Assembly (NCBI RefSeq): GCF_016592575.1 | Contig: NZ_AP017470.1 | Span: 927,471 to 991,470, forward strand | Length of the DNA stretch: 64,000 nucleotides | Source: Thermotomaculum hydrothermale | GTDB taxonomy: Bacteria > Acidobacteriota > Holophagae > Thermotomaculales > Thermotomaculaceae | Reading direction: 5' to 3' | Part shown: positions 8,803-17,678 of the stretch, piece after piece | Layout: each line of letters starts with the position of its first letter | Numbering within the stretch: the stretch's first letter is position 1 | Made by a program: the position numbers and the translations under genes | The notes under the pieces: generated by a model | What the model saw: the letters and a program-made list of their open reading frames with translations, nothing else | What the model was told of the DNA's origin: nothing | Databases searched by the model: none

Positions 8803-10878
8803 ATGACTGATTTAATTCATTTAGACGATTATATTGAAGAAATTAAATTTAAGGGTCTGGGTCCTGCAACTGTAAAGAGACTAAAGGGTAAAGGATTAAA
8901 AAAAGTAGAGGATTTGCTTTATTTTTTCCCTTTAAAATATAATGAATTATCAAACTTTAAAAAAATTGCCTACACAAAACCGGAAGAAAAGGTTTCTTTA
9001 AAAGTAAAAGTCCGCTCTAAAAAATTTAAAAGAAGCTTTAGAAAAAAAATCCCTATGCTTGAGGCAATAGCATCAGATGAAACAGGAAATATTAAACTTA
9101 TCTGGTTTAATCAGCCGTACCTTGTACCTATGATTAAAAGTGGCGGCGAAATAATCGTTTTTGGCAAAACCCAGTGGAGAAATAATGATTATTGTATGGT
9201 AAACCCTGTTGTAAGATTTCTTGAGGCAAAGGAGTTTTCTGAGATTAAGCTTGAAATTGAGCCTGTTTATTCTTCGATTGAGAAGGTTTCAAATGCTTTT
9301 TTAAAAAAACTCATCTCTTTTTTAATTTTAAATACATATCCCCTTAATTTTTCTTTCCCTGATGAGGTAAGAGAAAGATTTAGTTTTCCAGAAAAAAGGG
9401 AATGCTTTAAAAATATTCATTTCCCTCAAAGTATAGAGGAAGTGAGAAAGATTGAAAACTTTTCATCAATATATCAGCAGGCTTTAATCTTTGAAGAGTT
9501 GTTTGAGTTTTTCTTAGGGGTATTTACTTTAACAGAAAAAGAGGATACGATTAAAAAAGAACCTGTTTTTATTGACGAAGAGTTAAGAAAAGAAATAGAT
9601 TCAATCCTGCCTTTTAAACTAACCGACGAGCAAAAAAGGGTTTTAAATGATATATATAAAGTTTTTGAAAAGGGAAATAGGCTTGTAAGACTGGTACAGG
9701 GGGATGTTGGTTCTGGCAAAACCATTGTTTCAGTTCTCGCTGCGTTGCCTTTTTTAAAAAAAGGTTATCAGGTAGCTTTAATTGCACCCACCGAAATTCT
9801 CGCGAGACAGCATTACAAAACTATAGAGGGGATACTCCAAAAAACAGGAATCCCTGTTTTTCTCTTGACAGGAAGCACCTCCAAAAAGGAAAAACAAAAA
9901 ATATATTCAGGGCTTGAGAGTGGGATTATTAAATTTATAGTAGGCACTCATGCATTAATCCAGCCTGAAGTGAAGTTTAACAATCTTCAATTTGTAATAA
10001 TTGATGAACAGCACAGGTTTGGGGTTGAACAGAGGCAAATTTTGGTTGAAAAGGGAGACCATCCACATATTCTTTCATTAACAGCAACCCCTATTCCAAG
10101 GACACTTGCAATGACTTTGTACGGCCATTATGATTACGATGCTATAAAATCAAAACCTCCTGGAAGAAAGGAAGTTAAAACAATAATTAAAAAGAGGGAA
10201 AATGACTTTGAGGTTTATAAATTTGTTTACAAAATGGCAAAAATCAATAAAATTCAAAGTTACTTTGTTTATCCTTTAATTGATACCTCAGATGCCCTTG
10301 AACTAACTTCTGCAACGGAAAAGTTTGAGGAATTGTCAAATACTTACTTTAAAGATTTAAAAACAGCCATGATACACGGAAAAATGAAACCTCAAGAAAA
10401 AGAAGATGTTATGAAAAGATTTCAACAGGGGGAAATTGATATACTTTTCTCTACAACTGTTATTGAGGTGGGAGTTGATGTCCCAAATGCAAATATTATG
10501 GTAATAGAAAATGCCGAGCGATTTGGGTTGTCTCAATTACACCAGTTAAGAGGCAGGATAGGCAGGGGAGAAGAACAGGCTTATTGTTTTCTTATAGTGG
10601 ATAGATTAGGAGAAAATGCCTACAAGAGAATAAAGATTATGAGCAAAACATCGGACGGTTTTTTAATAGCAGAGCAGGATTTAAAAATAAGGGGACCTGG
10701 AGAATTTTTAGGCACAAGGCAGTCAGGTTTACCGGATTTTAAAATAGCCGATATTCTGAGAGATGCCAGAATGGTGGAAGAAGCGAGAAATATTGCAAAA
10801 CAATATGTTTACCAGGGGAAATTAACATTAAATGATTCAGAAAAATGGAAGAAAAAGTTTGGTAAGGCTCTTGTATAG
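8803..10878 (+). CDS. recG: ATP-dependent DNA helicase RecG
   Basis: 691 residues, slightly short for RecG. The N-terminus has the helix-hairpin-helix-like GLGPATVKRLKGKGLKKVEDLLYFFPLKY region and an OB/wedge domain (about 50-170). Helicase motifs follow: Walker A GDVGSGKT, motif II DEQHRFG, motif III LTATPIPRT, and C-terminal IEVGVDVPNANIMVIENAERFGLSQLHQLRGRIGRG. The RecG-specific tail includes DLKIRGPGEFLGTRQSG. It regresses and rescues stalled replication forks. It abuts mntP with no gap. Confidence 0.97.
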   Translation: MTDLIHLDDYIEEIKFKGLGPATVKRLKGKGLKKVEDLLYFFPLKYNELSNFKKIAYTKPEEKVSLKVKVRSKKFKRSFRKKIPMLEAIASDETGNIKLIWFNQPYLVPMIKSGGEIIVFGKTQWRNNDYCMVNPVVRFLEAKEFSEIKLEIEPVYSSIEKVSNAFLKKLISFLILNTYPLNFSFPDEVRERFSFPEKRECFKNIHFPQSIEEVRKIENFSSIYQQALIFEELFEFFLGVFTLTEKEDTIKKEPVFIDEELRKEIDSILPFKLTDEQKRVLNDIYKVFEKGNRLVRLVQGDVGSGKTIVSVLAALPFLKKGYQVALIAPTEILARQHYKTIEGILQKTGIPVFLLTGSTSKKEKQKIYSGLESGIIKFIVGTHALIQPEVKFNNLQFVIIDEQHRFGVEQRQILVEKGDHPHILSLTATPIPRTLAMTLYGHYDYDAIKSKPPGRKEVKTIIKKRENDFEVYKFVYKMAKINKIQSYFVYPLIDTSDALELTSATEKFEELSNTYFKDLKTAMIHGKMKPQEKEDVMKRFQQGEIDILFSTTVIEVGVDVPNANIMVIENAERFGLSQLHQLRGRIGRGEEQAYCFLIVDRLGENAYKRIKIMSKTSDGFLIAEQDLKIRGPGEFLGTRQSGLPDFKIADILRDARMVEEARNIAKQYVYQGKLTLNDSEKWKKKFGKALV

Positions 10879-10911
10879 AATAAAACCAAATGTGGTAAAC
10901 TATTAAATAAG

Positions 10912-12363
10912 ATGATAGAAATTGAAATTGATAATGGAATTACAATTGAAGTCAAGCAATTTGAAAATGATGAGATAGTTATAGGAAGAAATCCAGATTG
11001 TGATTTAGTTCTCTCTTCTCCAAATGTATCAAGAAAGCATGCCATGATTGAAAAAAGAACAAATGGGAAATTTTATATTAGAGATTTAGGAAGTAAAAAC
11101 GGAATTTATTATAAAAATAATAGAGTTCAGGAATTAGAATTAGGCAGCAAGACAAAGCTCACTCTGGGGCCTTTTGTTATCACGGTAAAGATAGATGAGA
11201 TTGATGAAGAGGAAGTAGCAAAGCCTTTTACAGACAGCTCTTTTGTAAAAGATATAGGGGAGTTGACCCATTCAAGGAAAGATTTAATAGATGTTTTTGC
11301 AAGAATAGGAAAGTTGTTGATATATGAAACAGATTTAAAGAAAATTTGCGACAACCTTCTTGATATTATTGAGGAAAGAATAGATTTTTCAAGGGGGATA
11401 CTTCTTTTATGGGACTCTGAAAAAAAAGAATTAATCCCTTATGGGATAAAAATAAAAGGTGGAGTAGATTCCTCAAACCCTGAAAGTTTGTTTTCCTCTA
11501 CCATCACAAAAAAAGCATTTACTGAAAAAGTTGGAATATTAACAACTAATGCCATGGTTGACCCAAGGTTTAGTGGGAAACAGAGTATAATGATTCAAGG
11601 AATTCGTTCAGCACTTTGTGTCCCTATGTGGGATAAGGATAAAACAATAGGAGTAATTTATCTTGATGCTTTATTGCGTGAAAGATTATACACACAGGAA
11701 GATTTAAAAGTGTTATCCGTTCTTGCATCTTTTGCAGCAATAGGAATTGAACAGGTCAGGTTATTTAATGAAATGAAAAAGCAGATGCAGATTAAAGAGA
11801 GGCTCTCCCGCTACCACTCACCATCGGTTGTGTCAAAATTAATTGAGGAAACTTCCTCAGGTTCTCTGAAAATGGAAGAGGTTGAGGCATCTATTTTATT
11901 TGCAGATATAGTGGACTTTACTTCAATATCGAGAAAGTTAACTCCACCTGAAATTGCCTCAATGCTAAACAGTTTTTTTTCAAAAGTGTTTGGTGCCCCC
12001 AATAAAATGGATGACCATGCGGAAAGAGCTGTAAGGGCTGCAATAGAAATGCAGAAAATCCTTCCTGAATTTAATAAGGAAACAGGATATAATTTACAGA
12101 TTAAAATAGGGATAAACTCAGGAAAAGTTGTTGCTGGTGATGTAGGGTCATATAAAAGGGTGGATTATACTGTTTTGGGAGATACAGTAAATATAGCTTC
12201 GAGGCTTGAATCTTCAGTTTGTTCTCCTGGAGAGATTGTTATCGGAGAAAACTGTTATAAACTAATAAAGGATAGATTTAAAATAGAGTTTAAAGGTGAA
12301 AGGAAAGTTAAAGGAGTTGAGAAAAAATTAAAAGTTTACAGGGTTATTTATAATGAAGTTTAA
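10912..12363 (+). CDS. FHA-GAF-class III nucleotide cyclase, missing part of the catalytic core
   Basis: 483 residues. An FHA phosphothreonine-binding domain (about 1-95) shows IGRNPDCDLVLSSPNVSRKH and DLGSKNGIYY. A GAF-like domain covers about 125-285. A class III adenylate/guanylate cyclase domain covers about 320-480, with the first metal Asp in ILFADIVDFTS, then VFGAPNK and YTVLGDTVNIASRLES. The stretch normally between LNSFFSK and VFGAP is absent. It usually holds the substrate-selecting Lys and the second metal-binding Asp of the IGD motif, so activity is doubtful. The HD-GYP gene overlaps its end by 11 bases. No ribosome-binding site precedes ATG 10912; a TGGTAAACT extended -10 lies about 10 bases upstream. 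Confidence 0.88.
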   Translation: MIEIEIDNGITIEVKQFENDEIVIGRNPDCDLVLSSPNVSRKHAMIEKRTNGKFYIRDLGSKNGIYYKNNRVQELELGSKTKLTLGPFVITVKIDEIDEEEVAKPFTDSSFVKDIGELTHSRKDLIDVFARIGKLLIYETDLKKICDNLLDIIEERIDFSRGILLLWDSEKKELIPYGIKIKGGVDSSNPESLFSSTITKKAFTEKVGILTTNAMVDPRFSGKQSIMIQGIRSALCVPMWDKDKTIGVIYLDALLRERLYTQEDLKVLSVLASFAAIGIEQVRLFNEMKKQMQIKERLSRYHSPSVVSKLIEETSSGSLKMEEVEASILFADIVDFTSISRKLTPPEIASMLNSFFSKVFGAPNKMDDHAERAVRAAIEMQKILPEFNKETGYNLQIKIGINSGKVVAGDVGSYKRVDYTVLGDTVNIASRLESSVCSPGEIVIGENCYKLIKDRFKIEFKGERKVKGVEKKLKVYRVIYNEV

Positions 12364-14140
12364 TGAAGAGAAGTTTGACAGATTTTTAAAACTTGAATTT
12401 TTTAAAAAAATTTTTTTAACCTATTCAATAAAAAAGGTTTTGTTAGTTATTGCTATAATTCTTGCTGTTATACCACTTATTATTTCTGATTTTATTCTTA
12501 TAAAAATTGCTGAAAAAAACCTTCTGCTAAATCAAAGACAGACTCATACCACAATTTCATGGCTTATTGCAAATCAGACTGAGAAATTTTTGAAAATTAT
12601 GGAGAGCAAGGTTGAATCTGTAAAAACTACAATACTTTTCAATTCTATTGACAGCAGTCTTCCAGATATAATCTCCCTTTTAGACGAAAGGAAAACCCTT
12701 GTTGATTTTCTTGAGAATACACCAGAGATAGATTATATCCTGATTAAAGATACTCAAGGGCACCAGGCATTTGCACTGAATACAAGTTTTGATACAAAAA
12801 ATGCCTTAGATGAAAAGCTTGATCTATACATAATTAATTGTTTGCACGAAAACAGAGAGATTAAATCTCCACCTATATTTTTAAATCAATATTTTAAATA
12901 CTATATTTTCTTTGTTTATCCGGTAAATGTAGGGAATAACAGAGGTGTAATTGCCATAGCAGTTAATATGGATAATGTGTTTGCTAACCTTAAAGTTAAA
13001 CTTCCAACAGGATATAATTTCCTTATAGTAGACAAAGAGGGAAGTATAATTGGAGCAAAAAATACAACCCTTGTTGGGGATAAAATAGATATAACGGTTT
13101 TTAACAAAGAACAAAACAATTTGATTTTTGACGAATTTCAGGGACAAAAAATTATAGCTTCCTCAAGTTTTGTACCTGGCTTTGACATGAGTGTGATTAC
13201 CTATATCCCTCGAGAAACAGCGTATAAATATGTAAAAAAAATGAAAACTCAAACTATCACATTTGGAATACTTGCAGTATTGTTTGCTTCAATATTAAGT
13301 ATATTTCTTTCAAATGCATTCCATGAGCCTATTAATGATTTGATAAATGTTACTGAAAAGATTTCTAAGAGAAATTTCAGCGTAAGGGCAAACATCGTTG
13401 GGTCAAATGAAATTACAGTTCTTGCAAAAAGGATAAATTTTACTGTTGAAGAGATTGAGAAATACATTAAAAGACTTGAATCTTTAATCAGGTACAATAA
13501 AAGACTTTTTATATCAACAATTACTGCTCTTGCTGCGGCTATTGACGCAAAAGACGAATACACCAGGGGGCATTCCGAAAGGGTAACCAAAATATCTGTG
13601 ATTATAGGCAAATATTTAGGATTAAACGCAATTGAGCTTGAGAGAATAAAAGTTGCTGGATTACTGCATGACATAGGGAAAATAGGCATTGACGATAAAA
13701 TACTGAGAAAACCGGGAATTTTAACTGCTGAAGAATTTGAGGAAATGAAAAAACACCCTGTAATTGGCTACAATATTTTAGCCCCAATAAAAGAATTAAA
13801 AGAGATTAATAAGGGGGTAAAATATCACCATGAGAAATGGGATGGCAGTGGATACCCAGAAGGGCTTAAGGGAGAGCAAATACCTTTAATTGCAAGGATT
13901 ATTGCGGTAGCTGATACTTTTGATGCAATGACTTCAAGAAGGCCTTACCAGGACCCTATGGACCCGGAGTTTGTAAGAGATAAGATAATGGATTTTGCTG
14001 GTATAAGGTATGACCGACGGGTAGTTGCGGCTTTTGTAAAAGCCTTTAATAGCGGGGAATTTAATGAACTTTTAAATGTTGATAAAGATGATAATAATGA
14101 AAGTGAAATTAAAGACAATAATAAAGGAGATAAAGAATGA
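12353..14140 (+). CDS. Membrane sensor with HAMP and HD-GYP phosphodiesterase domain
   Basis: 595 residues. A membrane helix near 28-52 is followed by a periplasmic dCache-like sensor (about 55-295), a second helix near 300-320, a HAMP linker and an HD-GYP domain (about 385-560). The HD-GYP core is complete by eye: GHSERV, LLHDIGKIGIDD, KHPVIGYNIL, and HHEKWDGSGYPEGL for the GYP signature. Such enzymes hydrolyse cyclic di-GMP or related dinucleotides. The tail is Asp/Asn/Lys-rich. It is translationally coupled to the cyclase gene upstream and the TPR lipoprotein downstream (ATGA overlap). It offers a turnover arm for cyclic di-GMP, which the PilZ protein elsewhere in this window would bind. 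Confidence 0.92.
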   Translation: MKFNEEKFDRFLKLEFFKKIFLTYSIKKVLLVIAIILAVIPLIISDFILIKIAEKNLLLNQRQTHTTISWLIANQTEKFLKIMESKVESVKTTILFNSIDSSLPDIISLLDERKTLVDFLENTPEIDYILIKDTQGHQAFALNTSFDTKNALDEKLDLYIINCLHENREIKSPPIFLNQYFKYYIFFVYPVNVGNNRGVIAIAVNMDNVFANLKVKLPTGYNFLIVDKEGSIIGAKNTTLVGDKIDITVFNKEQNNLIFDEFQGQKIIASSSFVPGFDMSVITYIPRETAYKYVKKMKTQTITFGILAVLFASILSIFLSNAFHEPINDLINVTEKISKRNFSVRANIVGSNEITVLAKRINFTVEEIEKYIKRLESLIRYNKRLFISTITALAAAIDAKDEYTRGHSERVTKISVIIGKYLGLNAIELERIKVAGLLHDIGKIGIDDKILRKPGILTAEEFEEMKKHPVIGYNILAPIKELKEINKGVKYHHEKWDGSGYPEGLKGEQIPLIARIIAVADTFDAMTSRRPYQDPMDPEFVRDKIMDFAGIRYDRRVVAAFVKAFNSGEFNELLNVDKDDNNESEIKDNNKGDKE

Positions 14141-14919
14141 AGAAAATAATTGTTGTTACTATTGGGTTTTTTTTGCTTTTAACTTCCTGTGCTCACAAAA
14201 AGCCTGAAACAAATCAAATCCAATCAAACCCTGATTTTAGAGATGCCTATGTTGACTATCAAAAAGGGGTTTTGCTTTTAAAAAAGAAAGAGTATTCAAT
14301 GTCAGTAAACTTTCTCCAGAGTGCAATACAAAAAGAACCTGACAATGCACAGTATTGGAATGCTCTGGGACTTGCTTTAAGCGGAATGGGAGAGTACGAG
14401 GACGCAATAGATGCACTCCACAAGGCGTTAAAGCTAAACCCTGAGCTTACTGATATACACAATACATTAGGGGCAATTTACACTGAACTTGGACAATACG
14501 ATTCAGCCTTAAAGGAGTATAGAGAGGTATTGAAAGATAAAACCTATCCGACACCGCATTTTGTATACTTTAATATAGGGTTGTTGAAAGAAAAGCAAAA
14601 AAAATACGATGAGGCTATTGCTGCCTTCGAGCAGGCAGTTTCTATAAAAGAGGATTTCTATCGTGTTTATGCTCCTCTTGCTCAGTTATACTATAAAAAA
14701 GGGAGATATGCTGATTGCTTAAATGCGGTAAAAAAAGCGGAAAAACAATTCCCCAATAATGAAACTCTATTGCTTTTAGAGGCAAAGGCAAACTACATGT
14801 TAAACAATTTTGACGAGGCTAAAAGGATAATTGCAAAACTATCTCTACTTTATCCTTCGGAAGAGGTAAGAGCAGAGATGGAAAAGTTAAAAAAACTTAT
14901 TCAGGTTGAAACAAATTAG
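14137..14919 (+). CDS. TPR-repeat lipoprotein
   Basis: 260 residues. The signal peptide ends in the lipobox LTSC (Cys about residue 18). At least five tetratricopeptide repeats follow from DAYVDYQKGVLLLKKKEYS, including YWNALGLALSGMGEYEDAI and DIHNTLGAIYTELGQYDSA. This resembles PilF/PilW-type pilotins, which help secretins reach the outer membrane. The general TPR-lipoprotein pattern is too common to claim that role. Its start overlaps the HD-GYP stop by ATGA, so it is made with the signalling proteins. A pilotin role is conceivable because a secretin is encoded in the window, but that is inference only. Confidence 0.85.
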   Translation: MKKIIVVTIGFFLLLTSCAHKKPETNQIQSNPDFRDAYVDYQKGVLLLKKKEYSMSVNFLQSAIQKEPDNAQYWNALGLALSGMGEYEDAIDALHKALKLNPELTDIHNTLGAIYTELGQYDSALKEYREVLKDKTYPTPHFVYFNIGLLKEKQKKYDEAIAAFEQAVSIKEDFYRVYAPLAQLYYKKGRYADCLNAVKKAEKQFPNNETLLLLEAKANYMLNNFDEAKRIIAKLSLLYPSEEVRAEMEKLKKLIQVETN

Positions 14920-14928
14920 AGGTGAAAT

Positions 14929-15279
14929 ATGAAAATTCAAGAAGTTTTTGACCAATATCTGGAAAAAATAAAAAAGGCAATGGTAGTTGCACTTGCAGAC
15001 GATGAGGGTGAAATAATTCTTTACTCTTACGATGAAGATAGGATAAGTGACGAAGATGTAAGGCTATTTGCTGCCCATGTGGTTCACACAATGGCAAAAA
15101 AGATTAATGGCAAAGAGAGCCGTGAGATTTTTTTATACAATGACAAGAATGCAGTTTTTGCCAAGAAATTGAAAGATAACCTTGTAATATTAATTGTTTT
15201 TGAAGGCCGTTCGTTTAGAGGTTATGCAGATTTATATGCAGAAGAAATTATAGAGAAGGTTGAGGAGGAGTTTTTTTAA
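14929..15279 (+). CDS. Small roadblock/LC7-like protein
   Basis: 116 residues, soluble, acidic at the C-terminus. The pattern of a helix (VFDQYLEKIKKAMVVALADDEGEI), a beta hairpin, a long helix (DVRLFAAHVVHTMAKKI), then strands (NAVFAKKLKDNLVILIVFEG) and a final helix fits the roadblock/LC7 fold. That fold often regulates small GTPases or scaffolds signalling. I recognise no specific family and the assignment rests on topology. It lies between the TPR lipoprotein and ftsY, with its stop immediately followed by the ftsY ATG. The position next to an SRP-family GTPase is suggestive only. Confidence 0.6.
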   Translation: MKIQEVFDQYLEKIKKAMVVALADDEGEIILYSYDEDRISDEDVRLFAAHVVHTMAKKINGKESREIFLYNDKNAVFAKKLKDNLVILIVFEGRSFRGYADLYAEEIIEKVEEEFF

Positions 15280-16194
15280 ATGGGATTTTTAAGTAAATTT
15301 AAACAGGGATTAAAGAAAACTCATAGTAAGATTGCGGAAGGATTGGCAACAGCTGTATTGGGGAAAAAAGAGATTGATGAATCAATTGAGGAAACCCTTG
15401 AAGAATTGTTAATTGAAGCAGATGTTGGAATTGATGCAACTCAGGAACTTCTTGATACGGTAACTGAAAAGATCTCCCGTAAAGAAGTGGGAGATTTAGA
15501 TGCGGTTATGAGGGCTTTAAGGGAGAAGGTTGTTGAAATGCTCTCTGTTTCAAAAGAAAGCCATATTCTTGAAGATAGTAGAAAACCACTTGTTATTCTT
15601 GTTGTAGGGGTGAATGGTGTAGGTAAAACAACTACAATAGGCAAACTTGCTAAAAAATTTAAAAACGAGGGTAAAAAGGTAATATTGGGAGCAGCAGATA
15701 CATTTAGAGCCGCAGCTATTGACCAGCTTGAAATATGGGCTCAAAGGGTAGGCTGCGATATTGTAAGACACAAAGAGGGTTCTGATCCTTCTGCTGTTGC
15801 TTTTGACGCTGTTAAAGCAGGGGTTGCAAGGGGGGCTGATGTTGTTATTATAGATACTGCAGGGAGGCTCCACACTAAAGAAAACCTAATGAAACAACTT
15901 GAAAAAATGAAAAGGGTAATAGCAAAGGTAATACCCGATGCTCCTCACCGAATTGTTTTAATACTTGATGCTACAAATGGCCAGAACGCTTTAAGCCAGG
16001 CAAAAGAATTTCAAAAAATTACCGGAATAACTGATATTGTTTTAACAAAACTTGATGGAACTGCAAAAGGAGGGGTTGTTATTCCAATAGTTAGACAATT
16101 AAATGTTCCTGTTGCATTTGTAGGTGTTGGGGAAAAAGAAGATGACCTGATTCCCTTTAATGTTGAAGAGTACGCTGAAAGCCTTTTTGAGTAA
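15280..16194 (+). CDS. ftsY: Signal recognition particle receptor FtsY
   Basis: 304 residues, the compact NG-domain form without a long acidic N-terminal extension. The helical N domain (about 1-95) is followed by the GTPase G domain: P-loop GVNGVGKTTTIGKLA, DTFRAAAIDQLE, DTAGRLHTKENLM, and TKLDGTAKGG with the final FVGVGEKEDDLIPF. FtsY docks ribosome-SRP complexes at the inner membrane for co-translational insertion. The start directly follows the stop of the roadblock-like gene. Confidence 0.97.
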   Translation: MGFLSKFKQGLKKTHSKIAEGLATAVLGKKEIDESIEETLEELLIEADVGIDATQELLDTVTEKISRKEVGDLDAVMRALREKVVEMLSVSKESHILEDSRKPLVILVVGVNGVGKTTTIGKLAKKFKNEGKKVILGAADTFRAAAIDQLEIWAQRVGCDIVRHKEGSDPSAVAFDAVKAGVARGADVVIIDTAGRLHTKENLMKQLEKMKRVIAKVIPDAPHRIVLILDATNGQNALSQAKEFQKITGITDIVLTKLDGTAKGGVVIPIVRQLNVPVAFVGVGEKEDDLIPFNVEEYAESLFE

Positions 16195-16225
16195 TTCTTT
16201 AAACATTTTATTAAAGGAGGCTTGA

Positions 16226-17014
16226 ATGAGACGCTCTGTATATGCTGGAAGTTTTTATCCAGCACATGGTAAAGAGATAGTCTCTTTTTTCAACAGTATA
16301 AAGTGCAGAGACCCGAAAATAAATGCGATAGGGGCAATTTGTCCCCATGCTGGTTATATTTATTCAGGCAAAACAGCTTATAAAACCCTTTGTTCAATTA
16401 ATATTCCTGAAACAGTGGTAATATTCTGCCCAAATCATAGGGGATTAGGCTGGGCATTGGCAATTTCCCCTGATGAATCGTGGGAGACTCCATTTGGAGA
16501 AATTAAAGTTGATCTGGATTTAAGCAGAGAGATTGCGTCTTTCGCATATGCTAAGTTAGATGGGACAGCACATCTATATGAGCATTCCCTTGAAGTGCAG
16601 TTGCCTATAATCAAATTATTAAATCCTTCAACAAAAATTGTGGCGGTTTCTGTAGGGTTGGGGGATAAGGATATTTTAAAAGATTTCGCATTACATATTT
16701 ATAATAAAACAAAAGAAAAAGACGTGTTATTTATTGCAAGTTCTGATATGAGTCATTATGTACCTGCAGAATATGCTAAAGAACAGGATTTTAAGGTCAT
16801 AAAAGCGATGGAAGTGCTAAATGTAGAACTTACCTACAATGTTGTAGAAAGAAACAATATTTCAATGTGCGGAATTTACCCGGCGTATTTAATGCTTAAC
16901 ATTGCAAAGCTAAAAGGGGCTACAAAAGGTGAAGTTATTGAATACACCAATTCTGGTGTTGTTACAGGGGATTTTAACGAGGTTGTAGCATATCTGGGAA
17001 TGATTTTTTATTAA
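16226..17014 (+). CDS. amrB: Memo-family protein (AmmeMemoRadiSam system protein B)
   Basis: 262 residues. Memo-family hallmarks are RRSVYAGSFYPAHGKE, CPHAGYIYSGKTAY, CPNHRGLG, EHSLEVQLP, ASSDMSHYVP and YTNSGVVTGDFNEVVAYLGMIF. The conserved His, Asp and Cys residues (PHAGY, NH, EHS, SSDMSHY, MCGIYP) form the dioxygenase-like metal site of this fold. Its biochemical role in bacteria is not settled. It is often neighboured by AMMECR1 and radical SAM genes, but neither is nearby here. It has a strong AAAGGAGG ribosome-binding site and is followed 14 bases later by dtd. Confidence 0.88.
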   Translation: MRRSVYAGSFYPAHGKEIVSFFNSIKCRDPKINAIGAICPHAGYIYSGKTAYKTLCSINIPETVVIFCPNHRGLGWALAISPDESWETPFGEIKVDLDLSREIASFAYAKLDGTAHLYEHSLEVQLPIIKLLNPSTKIVAVSVGLGDKDILKDFALHIYNKTKEKDVLFIASSDMSHYVPAEYAKEQDFKVIKAMEVLNVELTYNVVERNNISMCGIYPAYLMLNIAKLKGATKGEVIEYTNSGVVTGDFNEVVAYLGMIFY

Positions 17015-17028
17015 TTAAAGGAGTTACT

Positions 17029-17475
17029 ATGAAAGCGGTTATTCAAAGGGTAAAAAAGGCTAATGTTGAGATAAATGGAAAAATTGTAGGAGAGATAGAT
17101 AAGGGAATAGTTATTCTTGTTGGATTTGAGAAAAGTGATGTTGAAAAAATAGACGAAAAAATCAAATATATTGCTGAAAAAATAGTTAATTTGAGAATTT
17201 TTGAAGATAAAGAAGGGAAAATGAATCTCTCAATCAAAGATGTGGAAGGGTCTTTGCTTGTTGTTTCTAATTTTACCATTGCAGCCTCTGTTAAAAAGGG
17301 AAGACGCCCCTCTTTTGACAATGCATTAAGTGGAGATAAGGCCAGGGTTTTCTATGAGAGATTTGTGGATTTTTTAAAGAGGTTAAACATAAAAGTTGAA
17401 ACAGGTGAATTTCAGGCATATATGAAAGTAAATTTAATTAATGATGGCCCTGTAACCTTTATTGTGGAAAAATAA
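17029..17475 (+). CDS. dtd: D-aminoacyl-tRNA deacylase
   Basis: 148 residues, the normal DTD size. The substrate-pocket motif SNFTIAASVKKGRRPSF corresponds to the family SQFTL...GRRP signature, and NDGPVTFI corresponds to the NxGPVT cross-subunit motif. The enzyme hydrolyses D-amino acids and glycine mischarged on tRNA. An AAGGAG site precedes the ATG. It is the last gene of the run beginning near 10.9 kb; a fresh promoter follows for the lipase-channel pair. Confidence 0.95.
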   Translation: MKAVIQRVKKANVEINGKIVGEIDKGIVILVGFEKSDVEKIDEKIKYIAEKIVNLRIFEDKEGKMNLSIKDVEGSLLVVSNFTIAASVKKGRRPSFDNALSGDKARVFYERFVDFLKRLNIKVETGEFQAYMKVNLINDGPVTFIVEK

Positions 17476-17570
17476 GATTATTCAAATAAAATATTATTTT
17501 TACCCATCAACTTACCTAAAAACAATTTTCTTTTATTTTAAAATTTGTAAAATTTTTTCTTATTTTTTTA

Positions 17571-17599
17571 TTGATTTTAAAACTAATTTTAAGTAATAT
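17571..17599 (+). promoter_or_regulatory. Sigma-70-type promoter for the lipase-FadL pair
   Basis: TTGATT (17571-17576), 17-base spacer, TAATAT (17594-17599). A start near 17606 gives a 5' leader of about 70 bases. The leader contains an extra GGAGGTGA (about 17622-17629) with no ATG just after it. A second GGGAGG lies directly before the real ATG at 17679. Confidence 0.6.
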
Positions 17600-17678
17600 A
17601 TTTAACAAGGTTCGACATCGATTGGAGGTGAAATTTTTAGTATTTTCTCTTCTATAAAAGAAATGCGTGGGAGGTTTT

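Noticed and set aside
12881..13147. Minus-strand ORFs inside the HD-GYP sensor gene
   Set aside because: They mirror the coding frame of the real gene, lack ribosome-binding sites and have no recognisable domains. The same holds for the other opposite-strand shadows in the window.
17600..17678. Leader peptide or riboswitch using the extra GGAGGTGA
   Set aside because: No ATG/GTG at a proper distance gives a convincing ORF, and no strong paired structure or known aptamer is visible.
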